Shown: one piece after another, positions 20,836 through 33,399 of the stretch
How the letters are laid out: each line of letters starts with the position of its first letter
Position numbering within the stretch: position 1 is the first letter of the stretch
DNA from: Amylostereum areolatum
Taxonomy: Eukaryota; Basidiomycota; Agaricomycetes; Russulales; Stereaceae
Reading direction: 5' to 3'
Assembly: GCA_012932865.1 (NCBI GenBank)
Contig: SAXG01000009.1
Coordinates: 729,163 to 793,162 of the forward strand
DNA length: 64,000 nt
Notes under the pieces: generated by a model
What the model was told of the DNA's origin: nothing
What the model saw: only the letters and a program-made list of their open reading frames with translations
The model's database searches: none
Made by a program: the position numbers and the translations under genes

Positions 20836-23672
20836 CTACAGCTTACTCCTGCTCTTATTCTTGAACTCCGCCAGCCCCGTCCTCTTGCTCATCCTGCTCG
20901 ACCCAGGAAACCATCAGCCTCGGACCGACGCAGCGACGAACGCCGCAAATCATCGGGAGAAAAAAAAACGCACCCCGAATGCTCCACCGGCGTCGGCTCC
21001 TTCTGCAGACCGACCGTCGCCGCGCGCTCCGCCACGGGCACGAAGTCGCGTTGGCCGGAGCCGACGTAGACCTGCAGTGAACACCATCCGCCGTTTCAGC
21101 CGACTTCCTTTTCTTTTCTTTTGTTGGCGAGAGAGGGTTGGGGAGAGGCTCGTACCTGTCTCGGTCGCCAGATCTTCACGCCGCCTTGTTGCAGCATCAT
21201 CTGGAAGGGGAGAACGCCGTGAGCAGGTTCCCAAGCGGGGCAAGGCGAGGTGTACTTACCTGTCGCCAGTGCGCTAACCAGCCGACGACGCGGGGCACGG
21301 CGAAGAGGACCGGGAAGAAGTCGAGGGGGAAGCCTGAAGATGGCTCGTGAGCAAGACGACGCGCGAGGACTAAAGTACAAGGGCCTCCGCTTACCCATGG
21401 CGCGGTAAATCAGCCCGCTAAAGCGCACGTCAAACACAGAGATGTCAGCTAGCGTGCTGCACGCGACCGTGCGCGGACGTTCTCACCTCCTGCAAAGGAC
21501 AGAACGTCAGCTGGACGGATGGATGAAAAGGACCGAGGGGAGAACGCACCAGAAATCGACGTTGGGTGCCAGCCGCCGGCTGACGAAAAACTCGTCCTTG
21601 ATGGCTGCGTCGTGCAAGGCCATCGCGGTCTCCAATAGCTCGTCCTTCCCCGTCCTGACAATCGGCGACTCTCCGGTTAGGGATCCGACGAAACGGGGGG
21701 ATCGCTCAGGAGGGCACGCACACTTTGAACACCTCGTCTGCGGTCTTGCGAATGATGAAGGAGCGGGGGTCGGAGGTCTTGTACACGCTACGCGCGAAGA
21801 AAAACGTTGAGGGGTGGTTTCGCTCAAGTAGGGGCTAATCGCTGCGCACCGGTGTCCGAAGCCAGAAAGCACCTTCTCTCTCTTCTTGACCGCCTCGAGA
21901 AACGCAGGGACGTTTTCTGGGCTGGCATCCACCGTTTAGCTGCGCCGAACACATCGGGAGAGGTGAGGGGGGGGGGGGGAGGGACCGACCTGCCGATGGA
22001 GATGAGCATGCGAATGACGGCCTCGTTCGCGCCGCCTGCAAGTGAGCTGGTTGAGCAAACGCCGCGCGTCACGTTCAACGAGACAGTTTGAACTGACCGT
22101 GCAAGGGCCCGCTGCCGAGGACCCGAAAAATCAGGATCGGAACTTCCGGAACGAGGGCGGGCAGACTCACTAGAGCGACGCACACCCCGCGCTGCACAGA
22201 CCGTGACGCGCGTCAGCCCATCCTCCAGTCGAAGACAAAGGGACACATAAGAACGGCAAACGCTACGCGATCGCCGAATACGGGTCCACGAGCGAGCTCC
22301 CGGTCTGCAGCACCGTCGTGCACGACGCGTTGAGCTCGTGGTCGGCGTGCAGGAGGAAGAGGACGTCGAGCGCCTTCTCGAGCACGGGCGACGGGCGGTA
22401 ATCCTCCTGGCCGAGGTGGTCCATCATGTACAGAAATCTGAAGAGGGGGGAGTGCGGCGGTGAGCGGGGGGGGGGGGAGTGTTCGAGGGAGGAAGCGGGC
22501 GCGCACTGTCCGGTGTAACTCAGTCCCGTCGGGGGAGTGACGAAGTCGCGGCCTTGCCGCACTCGGTAGGCCATCCTGAGCATCGTCCACGTGCGACGTC
22601 AGAGGGAGAGAAACGGGGCACGACGGGAGCGAGAAAGAGGGCGACGCACGCGGCGAGGGTGGTCGCCTTTCCGATGAGCCTGTATATCTGCTTGTCCATG
22701 TTCGCGAGCGACGCCTGGTCCGTCTTCGTGAACAACGCCTGGCCTGCCGTCGTCCCCCCCCCCACACAAAAAAAAAAGATCCAGCCGTGAGCCACGAAGT
22801 GGGAGGGGGGGAAGAAAGAAAGAAACGCACCCTGAAGCGAGGGGTTCGCCTCGCGGTAGTACGAGCCCAGATACGCGAACGCGCTGGTGAGCATGGCCAT
22901 CGGGTGCGCGTCATACCTGTCCGTTCGTTCGAAAGAAAAAAAAGACCGATGCATCAGCCGCCGCCCCTCCCGCTCGCAAAGCACACCCGCGCGGACGCAC
23001 CGGAAGGAGCGGAAGAAGGTCTCCGCGTCGGCGTGCACCGCGCTGTGGTGCAGCACCTCGGACTCGAAGAGCGCGAGCTGGGTCGCGGTCGGGAGTTCGC
23101 CGTAGAGCAGGAGGTAGGAGGTCTCGAGGTGGGTCGAGTGCAGCGCGAGCTGCTCGATCGGGTACCCGCTTGCGAAGCCCGCGTCAGTGTTCGCTCCGTC
23201 TCCGCGCCCATCGCGGGCAAGTCAAAGGAGACTCGCTCACCGGTATCGCAGCACTGCCCCGCACGCAACGCGTTAGCGACGGAGGGAAAGATGTGAAGGA
23301 GGGAAGGAAGGAAGCGAGAGACGGAACGCACCCCCCGCCTCGCCGTCGATGTACGTGATCCGGCTCTGGATGACGGCCGTGTTCAAGAAGCCCTTGTCGA
23401 CCACGCGCAGGCCCTTCTCCGTCTCGTCCTCCTCGCGCGCGCCCGCCGCCGCGCGGGGCGCGGCGATCGCCTTGAACGCGGTTGCGGAGACGGTGTTGTG
23501 CGCGATGCTGTCGACGGGCGGGTTCAGCGCAGGTTCGCCGTTGGATCACACGCACTGCGTGTGTGTGTGGGGGGGGGGGGGGGGGGGGGGCGAGGACTTA
23601 CGGGATGGTGTAGGTCTTGCCGGTGCGGTTGTCCCGCACGGTGAGGGATTCGGTGCTGGTAGGTTGACCCAT
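20836..23672 (-). CDS. CIT2: Citrate synthase, peroxisomal type with C-terminal SKL
   Basis: Condenses acetyl-CoA and oxaloacetate to citrate. Start ATG 23672 (MGQPTSTESLTVRDNRTGK), no mitochondrial presequence. Reading through about ten introns gives the whole family signature: FLNTAVIQSRITYIDG, a RYR motif, YPIEQLALHSTHLE, SFRYDAHPMAMLTS, DHELNAS with one catalytic His, YGPLHGGANEAV with the second catalytic His, GFGHRVYKTSDPR, and SGLIYRAMGFPLDFFPVLF near the C-terminus. A final 3' splice (donor after TCGGG at about 20973, acceptor at 20899) gives the last residues MSKRTGLAEFKNKSRSKL and stop TAG 20836-20838. The terminal S-K-L is a type 1 peroxisomal targeting signal, so the enzyme probably serves the glyoxylate cycle. 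Reading through instead of splicing would give a different tail without SKL. One intron has a 22-G run at 23569-23590. Confidence 0.92.
23569..23590. repeat. Homopolymer run of 22 G in the first intron of the citrate synthase gene
   Basis: A GT-dinucleotide stretch is followed by 22 consecutive G (C on the coding strand). Length of such runs is unreliable in assemblies. Confidence 0.9.
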
Positions 23673-24116
23673 GGTGGGCGGTAAGTATGTGGGAGGGATG
23701 GGATGGGATGGGGTGAGGCCGGAGTCGGCTGTCTCACTCAGACGTGCGTTCTTGTACTTAGGCTCCGCGAACGCGGGGTAAAATCACATGGATGACGTCG
23801 CATCCGGGCGACTTGCTGGCAAATGCCGCGGCGAATGCCAGCTCGGCGACTCGGATCTTGCGTTGGTGGCTGAGCGCTGAGCAGCGAGCTCGAGCTGCCA
23901 AAGCACGCGCGAACGTTGGACGACTATACTATGAATACGACAAGGGAAAATCCAAGGCGGCGCTCAAGGCCACTGAATACCAGCCCGGTCGCGACCTTAC
24001 CCGGGGGCGTCGCGTGCTTACGAGGGTGACGCACCCAGAAGTGGTAAATGCACGAAAAAATGAATATAATGTATGTACCCGAAACACCGCCGCAAACGAA
24101 CCGCACGAACCCGACT
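23673..24116. other. Promoter of the citrate synthase gene and 3' flank of RPT2
   Basis: Spacer of 444 bases between two minus-strand genes. No further gene seen; it should hold the citrate synthase promoter. Confidence 0.5.
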
Positions 24117-25840
<1,724 letters not shown>

Positions 25841-26231
25841 GGTTGTGAGGTTATGTGAGAGGAGGAGGAGGAGAGGAGGAACAAGGCGTGAATGAAGAGC
25901 GAGGTCGATGCGAACGCGACGCGTCAGTCATGTGCTGACGTAACGCGTCCTCCGTAAGCGCTCGTCACTAAGCGCCCATGCAGCACATATTTTTTTTCAT
26001 TTAATGATATTTATTGATTTTTCCTCGTCCGCACCCGAGGCTCGCAATTGCCACTGCATATGTAGAGAGCGTGGAGAAGGCGTGAATTCGATCGTGCGGT
26101 CGTATGAAAGTTTGAAGGCTGTCGCGTACATATCTGATATATGTGTGAAGGAAGGGTTTGTGAAATGTGAAGGGGTCGCAGAAGAAGCTCGCCAACGCGC
26201 CTGAGGCTCACCCTCTCTCCCTCTCAACGCC
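25841..26231. promoter_or_regulatory. Shared divergent promoter of RPT2 and the Yip1-family gene
   Basis: The 391 bp between two head-to-head start codons. It contains GA/CT-rich stretches, AT-rich sequence around 25990-26020 and no obvious strong TATA close to either gene. I did not find a clear proteasome-associated control element by eye. Confidence 0.45.
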
Positions 26232-27771
26232 ATGTCCACCACCCCGCTCTCCGCCAACGCCCACTTCATCCCAGCCGGTACACCCCACCCCCCTCCCTCC
26301 CCTCCCTCCCCGCCCCCCTCTGACCCCTCTGACCCCTCCCCCGCAGACGACTCGGACTCGGACCTCGACGAGGACGACATCCCCGGCTTCGGCACCTCCG
26401 CCCCCGCCACCCCCCTCCTCTCCGCCTCCGCCCCCGCCGACAAGGGCAAGGCGCGCGCGCTCGGCTCGCCCGCGTCCCCCCCTCTCGGGGACCATCGGCG
26501 CCGCTTCGTCGTCGTCGTCGTCGTCTTCGACCCAGGGCAGGACGGCGCGCCAGACGATCGGCGGGGTGCGCGTTGAGACGCGGTGCGTTTGGCTCCCTCC
26601 TTTTCTTTTCTTTCCTTTCCTCTTCTCGCCGCTGCTCACGGGTTTGGGCGCCACAGCTTCTCGGGCGGGGATACGCTCGACGAGCCGATCACGGCGACCA
26701 TCGTACGCCCCTCCCTCCCTCCCTCCCCGCGTTCTTCCCGAACCGCTTTCCCCCTGCTCACCCACCGCGCGCCAGGGCCGCGACCTCCTCTCGATCTACA
26801 ACAAGCTCGTCCAGGTCCTGTACCCCCTCCGCAAAGGCACCGGGCGCGAAGTCCTCAAGTACGTCCCTCCTCTCCCGCCCTCTCCTCTCCCGCCCTCTCC
26901 TCTCCCCCTCCCGCCCTCTCCTCGCCCGCCCTCCCCCCTGCACCCTCGACTGACCAGCGGGCGCGAACGACGCATCAGGGACTGGGATCTCTGGGGCCCG
27001 CTCATGCTCTGCCTGCTGCTGGGCATCATGCTCAGCGTCAACGTGCGTCTCCCTCCCCATCCTCGCCTCGAGCCCAGCCTTGACCGATCCGCGCGCGCGC
27101 TGCAGGCTCCGGCGAACCAAGCCCTCGGCACCTTCACCTCCGTCGTCGTCCTCGTCTGCGTCGGCGCGCTCGTCGTCACCGTCCAAGCCAAAGTGCGTCC
27201 CTCCCCCTCAACCCCCCCCCCCTCGTTCGCTCATCCTCATCCTCATCCTCACCCTCACCCTCATCCACCTCCCGCACAGCTCCTCGGAGGAAGAGTGTAC
27301 GTCCCCCCCCCTCCTCCGATCCGCCCGGGACCGTGACCGTGACGCCCCGCGCGCAGATCCTTCTTCCAGGGCCTGTGCGTGCTCGGATACTGCGTCGCCC
27401 CGCTCACCGTCGCCGCGCTCGTCTCCTGCTTCGTCCGACGGATCTACGTCCGCGCGCCCGTCGCGCTCCTCGCCTGGGCGTGGTCCATCTGGGGTGCGTG
27501 TCCCTTCTCCCTTTCCCCTTTCCCCCTTCCCCCTTCCCCTTCCCCTCCGCGCTCGCTGATCGTCGACCAGCCTCCGTGAACTTTCTCGACGGCACCAAGA
27601 TCGAGCCGCAACGCATCCTGCTCGCCGTGTACCCCCTCCTGTACGTCCCTTGTCCCCTGTCCCTTGTCCCCCGCCCGCCCGCCCGCCACCTCGTGGGAGG
27701 GACCCTGCTGATTGCGCGCGCGCGACAGGCTGTTCTACTTCATCCTCGCGTGGATGATCCTCATCCAATAG
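26232..27771 (+). CDS. Yip1-domain Golgi/ER membrane protein (YIPF6/Yip4-like)
   Basis: Start ATG 26232 (MSTTPLSANAHFIPAG). The N-terminal cytosolic part is acidic and Ser-rich (DDSDSDLDEDDIPGFG), then GDTLDEPITATI and LLSIYNKLVQVLYP. Five membrane segments follow on separate exons: DLWGPLMLCLLLGIMLSV, GTFTSVVVLVCVGALVVTV, FFQGLCVLGYCVAPLTVAAL, APVALLAWAWSIW and the last LLFYFILAWMILIQ, after the family motif VNFLDGT...RILLAVYP. Stop TAG 27769-27771. The D-L-W-G-P-x-x-x-C-L and G-Y-C-x-x-P-L patterns are diagnostic of Yip1 proteins, which bind Rab GTPases and act in ER-Golgi trafficking. Seven or more short introns, several made of pyrimidine minirepeats (26866-26930). Confidence 0.9.
26866..26932 (+). 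repeat. Pyrimidine minirepeat (CCTCTCCCGCC-type units) inside an intron
   Basis: Tandem imperfect copies of CTCTCCTCTCCCGCC-like units fill an intron of the Yip1-family gene. A second block of CCTCAT units lies at about 27234-27262. Confidence 0.8.
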
Positions 27772-28387
27772 GCAGGCCCTGCGCCTGGTGATCTCGGCAG
27801 AGGAAAGCCGGACCCGCGCGATGCCTGGGAGGGGGGGGGGGAGACCGACGATCTATCCGGATCGCTCTCATCGGATTCGGAGGGGGGAATCTTTTTATTT
27901 TATTTTACGACACAAATGATGCATTCTGGACCGGGCGAAACTACATGTGGCACATCCTGGACGCCGTCGAACAGCAGCACGCGCGCACAAAAAAAAAAGA
28001 GGTGTCGGCGCGGCGTCAAGAAAGAAAAGTACAGAGAGAGAGAGCAGCAGTGCGAAAACGATGGGACAGCAAGAACGATAGGCGGGGGCGGGGGCGGGGG
28101 CGGGGCCCGCGCGATGGGGGCCCGCGATCGCCGGCGATTATGCGGAAGAGTATCGAGAGGCGGCAAGGGCGGGAGGGTATTACGAGGTGGCGTATGTACA
28201 GCGTATACGGAGGGGCTCGGTAGGGTGTAAGACGAACGAAGGCAAGTATGGGACACGATTAAGAATAGGGTTAGGGTGGGGGGGGGGGGGGTCGTGAAGG
28301 GGGTCGTGAGGGACGAAGAAGCGACGGACGACGGGGGTGCACGTATGGGCGCCCTCGCCAAGAATGACACGTCGCGAGGGCGGACGC
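27772..28387. other. Intergenic between convergent genes
   Basis: 3' flanks of the Yip1-family gene and the APH-type kinase. It has several G runs (27830, 28082-28105, 28279-28291) and no gene. A lone TTAGGG near 28269 is not a telomere tract. Confidence 0.5.
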
Positions 28388-29362
28388 TCAGCTCGGATAC
28401 CAGAAGCGACGGTCGAGGTAGTCGTCGGCGTCGGCCTCGAGGGGGAAAGGGGGGATGAAGCGGGGGAGGTAAGGGATCCAGGCGTCCGCGAGGGCGTCGA
28501 AGACGGCCCAGCGGGCCTTCCTGTATTCCCAGTGGGCGGGGAACCAGCCGGCGGCGCCCCAGTCGATGATGCCGGTGACGGTGGTGCCGTGGACCATGAC
28601 GTTGCGGGGGGCGAGGTCGCCGTGGGTGAAGACGATGGGGTGGGGGCGGGCGTGGGCGGCGGCGACGGCGGGGGGGAGGTCGCGGGGGTCGTGGAAGCCG
28701 CGGAGGACGTGGTTCATGGCGGGTTCGTCGGGGAAGGGGCCGCGGTGGGCGGAGGGGAGACGCATGTCGTGCACGGGGCCGGCGAGGACGGAGCAGACGG
28801 CGGGACCGTGGGGGGAGGGGATGGCGCGGAGCTGGGCGGTGTAGGGGGCGAGCTGGGCGAGGATGGCGTCGCGGGCGGGGGCGTCGAGGCGCTCCCAGAC
28901 CTGCTCGAGGTCGTGGCCGGGGACGCGGGTCATGAGGATGTAGGAGGCGGCGCGCCAGCGGAAGCAGAGGAGGGGGCGGGGGACGGGGATGGAGGTGTGT
29001 GCGGCGACGAAGCGGGTGGAGGCGACCTCGGTGAGGGCGGCGGAGTGGGAGCTGGTGATCTTCAGGAAGAGGAAGCGGCCGAGGGTGACTGGAGGAAAGG
29101 GGGGGGGGGGCAGGGTCAGAACGGGGGAAGCGATCGGGAGGGGGAGGGAAGGGCGGGTACGTTTCCAGAGGGCGGCGAGGAGGCGGGCGAGGGGGCGGGC
29201 GAGGAGGCGGGCGGATCTGCGGAGGGCGCGGGGAAGGCGGGGGGGAGCGAGGACGCGGGCAGGGACGTGGGCGGGAGGGGCGGGGGCGGCAGCGGCGCGT
29301 TGGCGCTGGCGCTCGGCGCGCCGTTCTGCGTAGTCTTGCTTTGTGGGGTTGTAGTGGGACAT
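28388..29362 (-). CDS. Aminoglycoside-phosphotransferase (APH) family kinase-like protein
   Basis: Exons 29362-29161 and 29088-28388, phase-1 join over a 72-nt intron, about 300 aa. The start MSHYNPTKQDY is the best supported; an in-frame upstream ATG at 29482 would add a Pro/Arg-rich extension. After a basic amphipathic N-terminus come the kinase-fold parts: LTLGRFLFLKIT, a small-lobe helix with EVASTRFVAAHTSIPVP, hinge YILMTRVPGHDLEQVW, catalytic loop THGDLAPRNVMV (Asp and Asn present) and the metal-binding GIIDWGAAGWFP in place of DFG, then WEYRKARWAVF. This is the 'phosphotransferase enzyme family' widespread and expanded in basidiomycetes; substrates are small molecules but unknown here. 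Antibiotic resistance should not be inferred. Confidence 0.88.
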   Translation of the reverse strand: MSHYNPTKQDYAERRAERQRQRAAAAPAPPAHVPARVLAPPRLPRALRRSARLLARPLARLLAALWKRTRPSLPLPIASPVLTLPPPPFPPVTLGRFLFLKITSSHSAALTEVASTRFVAAHTSIPVPRPLLCFRWRAASYILMTRVPGHDLEQVWERLDAPARDAILAQLAPYTAQLRAIPSPHGPAVCSVLAGPVHDMRLPSAHRGPFPDEPAMNHVLRGFHDPRDLPPAVAAAHARPHPIVFTHGDLAPRNVMVHGTTVTGIIDWGAAGWFPAHWEYRKARWAVFDALADAWIPYLPRFIPPFPLEADADDYLDRRFWYPS

Positions 29363-29612
29363 GGCGGGGGGCGAGGGGAGAGGAGGGTCAGGAAGAGAGG
29401 GGGGCCATGGCGAGGGAGGGCGTCGGACGGAGCGGGCGAAGGGACGAAAAAAAGGAGGACGGGAGCGTGCCATCGCGGTCACGTTTTTGCGTCACGTGGG
29501 GGAGGGGTGTCGGGCCGGGGGAGAGGGGGGGGGTATTGGAGGAAGAGTGGAGTGGAAAGCGGGGGAGGAGGGTGGGGGAGCAGCAGGAGGAGAGCGGGCG
29601 GGGAGGAGGAGG

Positions 29613-30746
29613 TACACCACCAGGCGATCCCTCAGCTTCATTCCGATATCACGCCCCTGAGTTTGAAGTTGGTGTGCCGATGGATGGAATCCAAAAATGT
29701 CAAGCGGATATCACGCTCAACGAATTCCCTTGGGCCCGAAGCTGAGGTTCTTTGGATTCAATCCAATAATCTTACTAAGCTCATCAAGAATCGCTCGGCG
29801 GGTTGCTGGCTTAAATCGTGCTTATTGCGATCTTATCCTGATGTAGAAGGAAGAAAATCATGATATTTTCATTTGATAACTACAGAGTATATGGGGGCTG
29901 CTACGGGATATATGGAGAGGGATGACAGGTGAGAGAGGGTTACCTGGGATGCCAACAAAGCAGGTGGACCAGACGGAGACCGAGATAAGACCAGGGAACC
30001 CAGTGAGCCAGGGGACAGAGAGCCAGGACCAGAGAGGAGCGCGAGCGGGACCAAGATCGCGAGCGAGGACCAAGACCGCAAGCAAAAATCGAGAGACCGA
30101 GAGTAAAGTTCAAGACCACGAGCAAAGTTCAAGACCAGGAGTAAAGTTCAAGGCCGCGAGCGAAGGTGAGGACGACTGCCAGCGACAACAAGAGGGGCGC
30201 CGGAGCATGTGCAAATCCTGAATGCTGTCGCGAGGGCAGGTGGGCGGTAAGTGAATAGAACACGCACCATGGTCCAGACTCTGGATGATGCCCACATGAG
30301 AGTGTCGAAGGGAGAGTCCATACCCAACCCTTCGTACATCCACGGAAACCCTGACGCGCCGTCCAAATCTCGGTACGTCGGAGTCGCCCATTACAGATGA
30401 GGGGTTATGGCCAGGTGAAGGACGGGGAGAAGAGAAGGACGTGGTGAGAGGAAACAAGGAGTCGAGGATGACTTGGCGCGACGACGAAAATGAATACTGC
30501 TTACATAACCCGCGCTCGTCGCCGTCCATCGAGGACTCTGTGGGGATTGAAACTGAGAGGACAACCTGTACTCACGCTGACTTGGGCGCGAAGCCGACTT
30601 TCTCGCAACGGATAATCGGAATGGCGCCGAGATTGAGGGGGTTGGATTGAAGCTGACACGATGCTAGCGTGAACCCTTGGTCACGCCATCAGACTCATCC
30701 GAATGGCCCCGCATAGAGTCATGCTGAGGCAACTGCTGGTGGTGTA
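29613..30746. mobile_element. Non-autonomous DNA transposon-like element with terminal inverted repeats, copy 1
   Basis: A 1134-bp unit that begins TACACCACCAG and ends CTGGTGGTGTA, a perfect 11-bp inverted repeat. Similarity continues inward in imperfect form (CCTCAGC is shared by both ends about 8 bases further in), so the TIR is near 32 bp. The outermost TA at both ends could instead be a TA target-site duplication, leaving CACCACCAG as the TIR. No transposase is encoded; the longest frames are under 140 codons and unlike any protein I know. Internally it has three 19-bp tandem copies of an AAAGTTCAAGRCC unit near 30106-30165 and a CCTCAGCTTC/GAAGCTGAGG inverted pair near the left end. It sits 250 bp upstream of the APH-type gene. 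Confidence 0.75.
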
Positions 30747-30754
30747 CTTGTACT

Positions 30755-31888
30755 TACACCACCAGGCGATCCCTCAGCTTCATTCCGATATCACGCCCCT
30801 GAGTTTGAAGTTGGTGTGCCGATGGATGGAATCCAAAAATGTCAAGCGGATATCACGCTCAACGAATTCCCTTGGGCCCGAAGCTGAGGTTCTTTGGATT
30901 CAATCCAATAATCTTACTAAGCTCATCAAGAATCGCTCGGCGGGTTGCTGGCTTAAATCGTGCTTATTGCGATCTTATCCTGATGTAGAAGGAAGAAAAT
31001 CATGATATTTTCATTTGATAACTACAGAGTATATGGGGGCTGCTACGGGATATATGGAGAGGGATGACAGGTGAGAGAGGGTTACCTGGGATGCCAACAA
31101 AGCAGGTGGACCAGACGGAGACCGAGATAAGACCAGGGAACCCAGTGAGCCAGGGGACAGAGAGCCAGGACCAGAGAGGAGCGCGAGCGGGACCAAGATC
31201 GCGAGCGAGGACCAAGACCGCAAGCAAAAATCGAGAGACCGAGAGTAAAGTTCAAGACCACGAGCAAAGTTCAAGACCAGGAGTAAAGTTCAAGGCCGCG
31301 AGCGAAGGTGAGGACGACTGCCAGCGACAACAAGAGGGGCGCCGGAGCATGTGCAAATCCTGAATGCTGTCGCGAGGGCAGGTGGGCGGTAAGTGAATAG
31401 AACACGCACCATGGTCCAGACTCTGGATGATGCCCACATGAGAGTGTCGAAGGGAGAGTCCATACCCAACCCTTCGTACATCCACGGAAACCCTGACGCG
31501 CCGTCCAAATCTCGGTACGTCGGAGTCGCCCATTACAGATGAGGGGTTATGGCCAGGTGAAGGACGGGGAGAAGAGAAGGACGTGGTGAGAGGAAACAAG
31601 GAGTCGAGGATGACTTGGCGCGACGACGAAAATGAATACTGCTTACATAACCCGCGCTCGTCGCCGTCCATCGAGGACTCTGTGGGGATTGAAACTGAGA
31701 GGACAACCTGTACTCACGCTGACTTGGGCGCGAAGCCGACTTTCTCGCAACGGATAATCGGAATGGCGCCGAGATTGAGGGGGTTGGATTGAAGCTGACA
31801 CGATGCTAGCGTGAACCCTTGGTCACGCCATCAGACTCATCCGAATGGCCCCGCATAGAGTCATGCTGAGGCAACTGCTGGTGGTGTA
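30755..31888. mobile_element. Non-autonomous TIR element, copy 2 (identical to copy 1)
   Basis: Same length and, as far as I can compare by eye, same sequence as copy 1, shifted by 1142 bases and in the same orientation. The two copies are separated by only 8 bp (CTTGTACT, 30747-30754). The 8 bp left of copy 1 (GGAGGAGG) and right of copy 2 (GCAGCGTA) differ from each other and from the spacer, so no 8-bp duplication is seen. Identity implies a recent event: tandem insertion or unequal exchange. Confidence 0.75.
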
Positions 31889-32348
31889 GCAGCGTACGCA
31901 CCGAACGGGGAGCGGTCGACGGCGGTCGAGGCCTTTGCATTGGGATCTGATCGTTCTTTCTACTTGCCCCGCCGTCATCCCGGCACCGCGCCATCGACCG
32001 GTCCAGGCCCCGACCGCTCTTCAAAACACCAAGTCCGAGTCCAACGTTCACGCTCGACCACGACCTCCGCCGCTCGCCGCCGCTCGCCGCATCGCCAGCA
32101 TAGACTCCTCCTTCGTAAGCACTCCGCGTCCCACCCGTCCTCTCCACATCCAATCCCCCCTCCAACAGCTCTTATCGTGCCTCCATCCCGCCGTCCACTT
32201 TGACCCAGACCCCGCAAGGCCCTTTCCTCGCTCCGTACGCTCCCCTCCCCCCTCCCCTGCCCCTCTCCTCACCCTCCCCCCCTCTCCGCAGCCCCAACAT
32301 CATCGCCGGAAAGGCGCCCTTCCCCCGCATGCCCACGCCTTGGCCTCC
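31889..32348. other. 5' flank of the second 220-aa-family gene
   Basis: GC- and C-rich, with candidate upstream exons (a frame ending RIASIDSSF before a GTAAGC donor at about 32115) that I could not join to the gene with confidence. Confidence 0.4.
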
Positions 32349-33003
32349 ATGGTCCCCCGTGCTCTGATGGCCCGCAAGCGGAAAGAGTCGGTTGGTCCCG
32401 CCCCCTCCCCCTCCTCCCCCCTCCTCATCGACCTATTCCCAACCTCAGGCCGTGCAGCTCTACATCGCCTTCTACCGCACCGGTAACGTCGGGAAATACC
32501 ACTGGGCCCTCGTCCCCTCCGCCACCGGTCCCCCCTCCCTCATCAAACCCACAAAGATCTACCAGATCGTGGCCGAGATGCACGAGGCCCCGGACGGCCG
32601 CGACGTCCACCGGCGCTGGGTCACCCTCAACCTCTCCAAAGAGCTCGGGAAATCCGGCCGGTTCATGGGCCTCCTCCTCCTCCCCCCGCTCGACCCCGCC
32701 ACCTCCCTCGACGACCTCACCGACTTTCTCGACGCCCAGCCCCCCGTCCCCCACGGCCTCTCCCCCGACGCCCTCAGCGAGTGGACCTGCGCCAAGTGGA
32801 TCGCCGACATCCTCCTCGAGCAGGGCCCCATCTGGGGCATCGACTTCGCCGGACGCGACGCCACCATCGACACCCTCTACTACTCCATCTACATCCTCGC
32901 CCACCGCCTCGTCGACGGCAAAGAGGGCGCCAAGTCCGGCTACGAAGCCGTCGAGGGCTCCGGCGGCTTGCGCATGGTCCGCTTCCCGACAGCCGCGATG
33001 TGA
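32349..33003 (+). CDS. Uncharacterised basidiomycete family protein, about 198 aa (paralogue of the gene at 1638-2365)
   Basis: Exon 1 32349-32390 (MVPRALMARKRKES), a 58-nt pyrimidine-rich intron, and exon 2 32449-33003 in phase 0, stop TGA. The intron sits at the same place as in the paralogue, just before QLYIAFYRTG. Shared blocks: KYHWALVP, KIYQIV, FMGLLLLPPLD, WTCAKWIADILLEQ, PIWGIDFAGRD and ILAHRLVDG. This copy keeps a well-formed middle (VTLNLSKELGKSGR) where the other has a Pro/Ser-rich stretch, so it looks the better preserved member. No signal peptide or membrane helix. Function not recognised. The first exon is the least certain part because upstream C-rich sequence offers other starts. 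Confidence 0.7.
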
Positions 33004-33399
33004 CCGCGAGGTCCGGTCTACTGTAGTCGTAATCGTAATCTTAATCTTAGTCTTCGGCTTTTGGTTCGCTCCCCATGCTTATTATGCTCGCTCACGACCC
33101 CGTACCCCCACGCCCCATGCCCCCGTACTCTTACCGCACAAAAATGCCATGATCATTCATCCACCCGGGATCCGGGCCCCCCCCCGTTATGTGTTATATC
33201 CAGTTCTTCGTACACACGCGCCCACAAGCGAACGCGCCGCGGCCCGAGCGTCGTCAGTACCGCCGGCGCTCCAATAAAACAAGGCACCTCGGCGCTCGCT
33301 GTCGACGTCCACCCACGTCTACGAGCTCGTCCCTCCGCCCACCCCCTACCCACCCTCCCACCCCGATCGGCACCCATCCAAGCCCAATCGACCGGAAAC
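33004..33399. other. Spacer between two plus-strand genes
   Basis: 396 bases; 3' flank of the unknown gene and promoter of the binding-protein gene. No gene or clear TATA box recognised. Confidence 0.45.

Noticed and set aside
28262..28280. TTAGGG telomere-like hexamer near the kinase gene
   Set aside because: A single hexamer with genes on both sides is not a telomere tract; the presence of the telomerase gene in the window is unrelated.
28337..29863. 508-codon plus-strand frame
   Set aside because: It is antisense to the APH-type kinase and then runs into the TIR element; composition is Gly/Glu-rich shadow coding.
29613..31888. Long terminal repeat retrotransposon with 1.1-kb LTRs
   Set aside because: The two copies are only 8 bp apart, have inverted repeats at their own ends longer than the usual TG...CA, and no primer-binding site or internal coding region lies between them.
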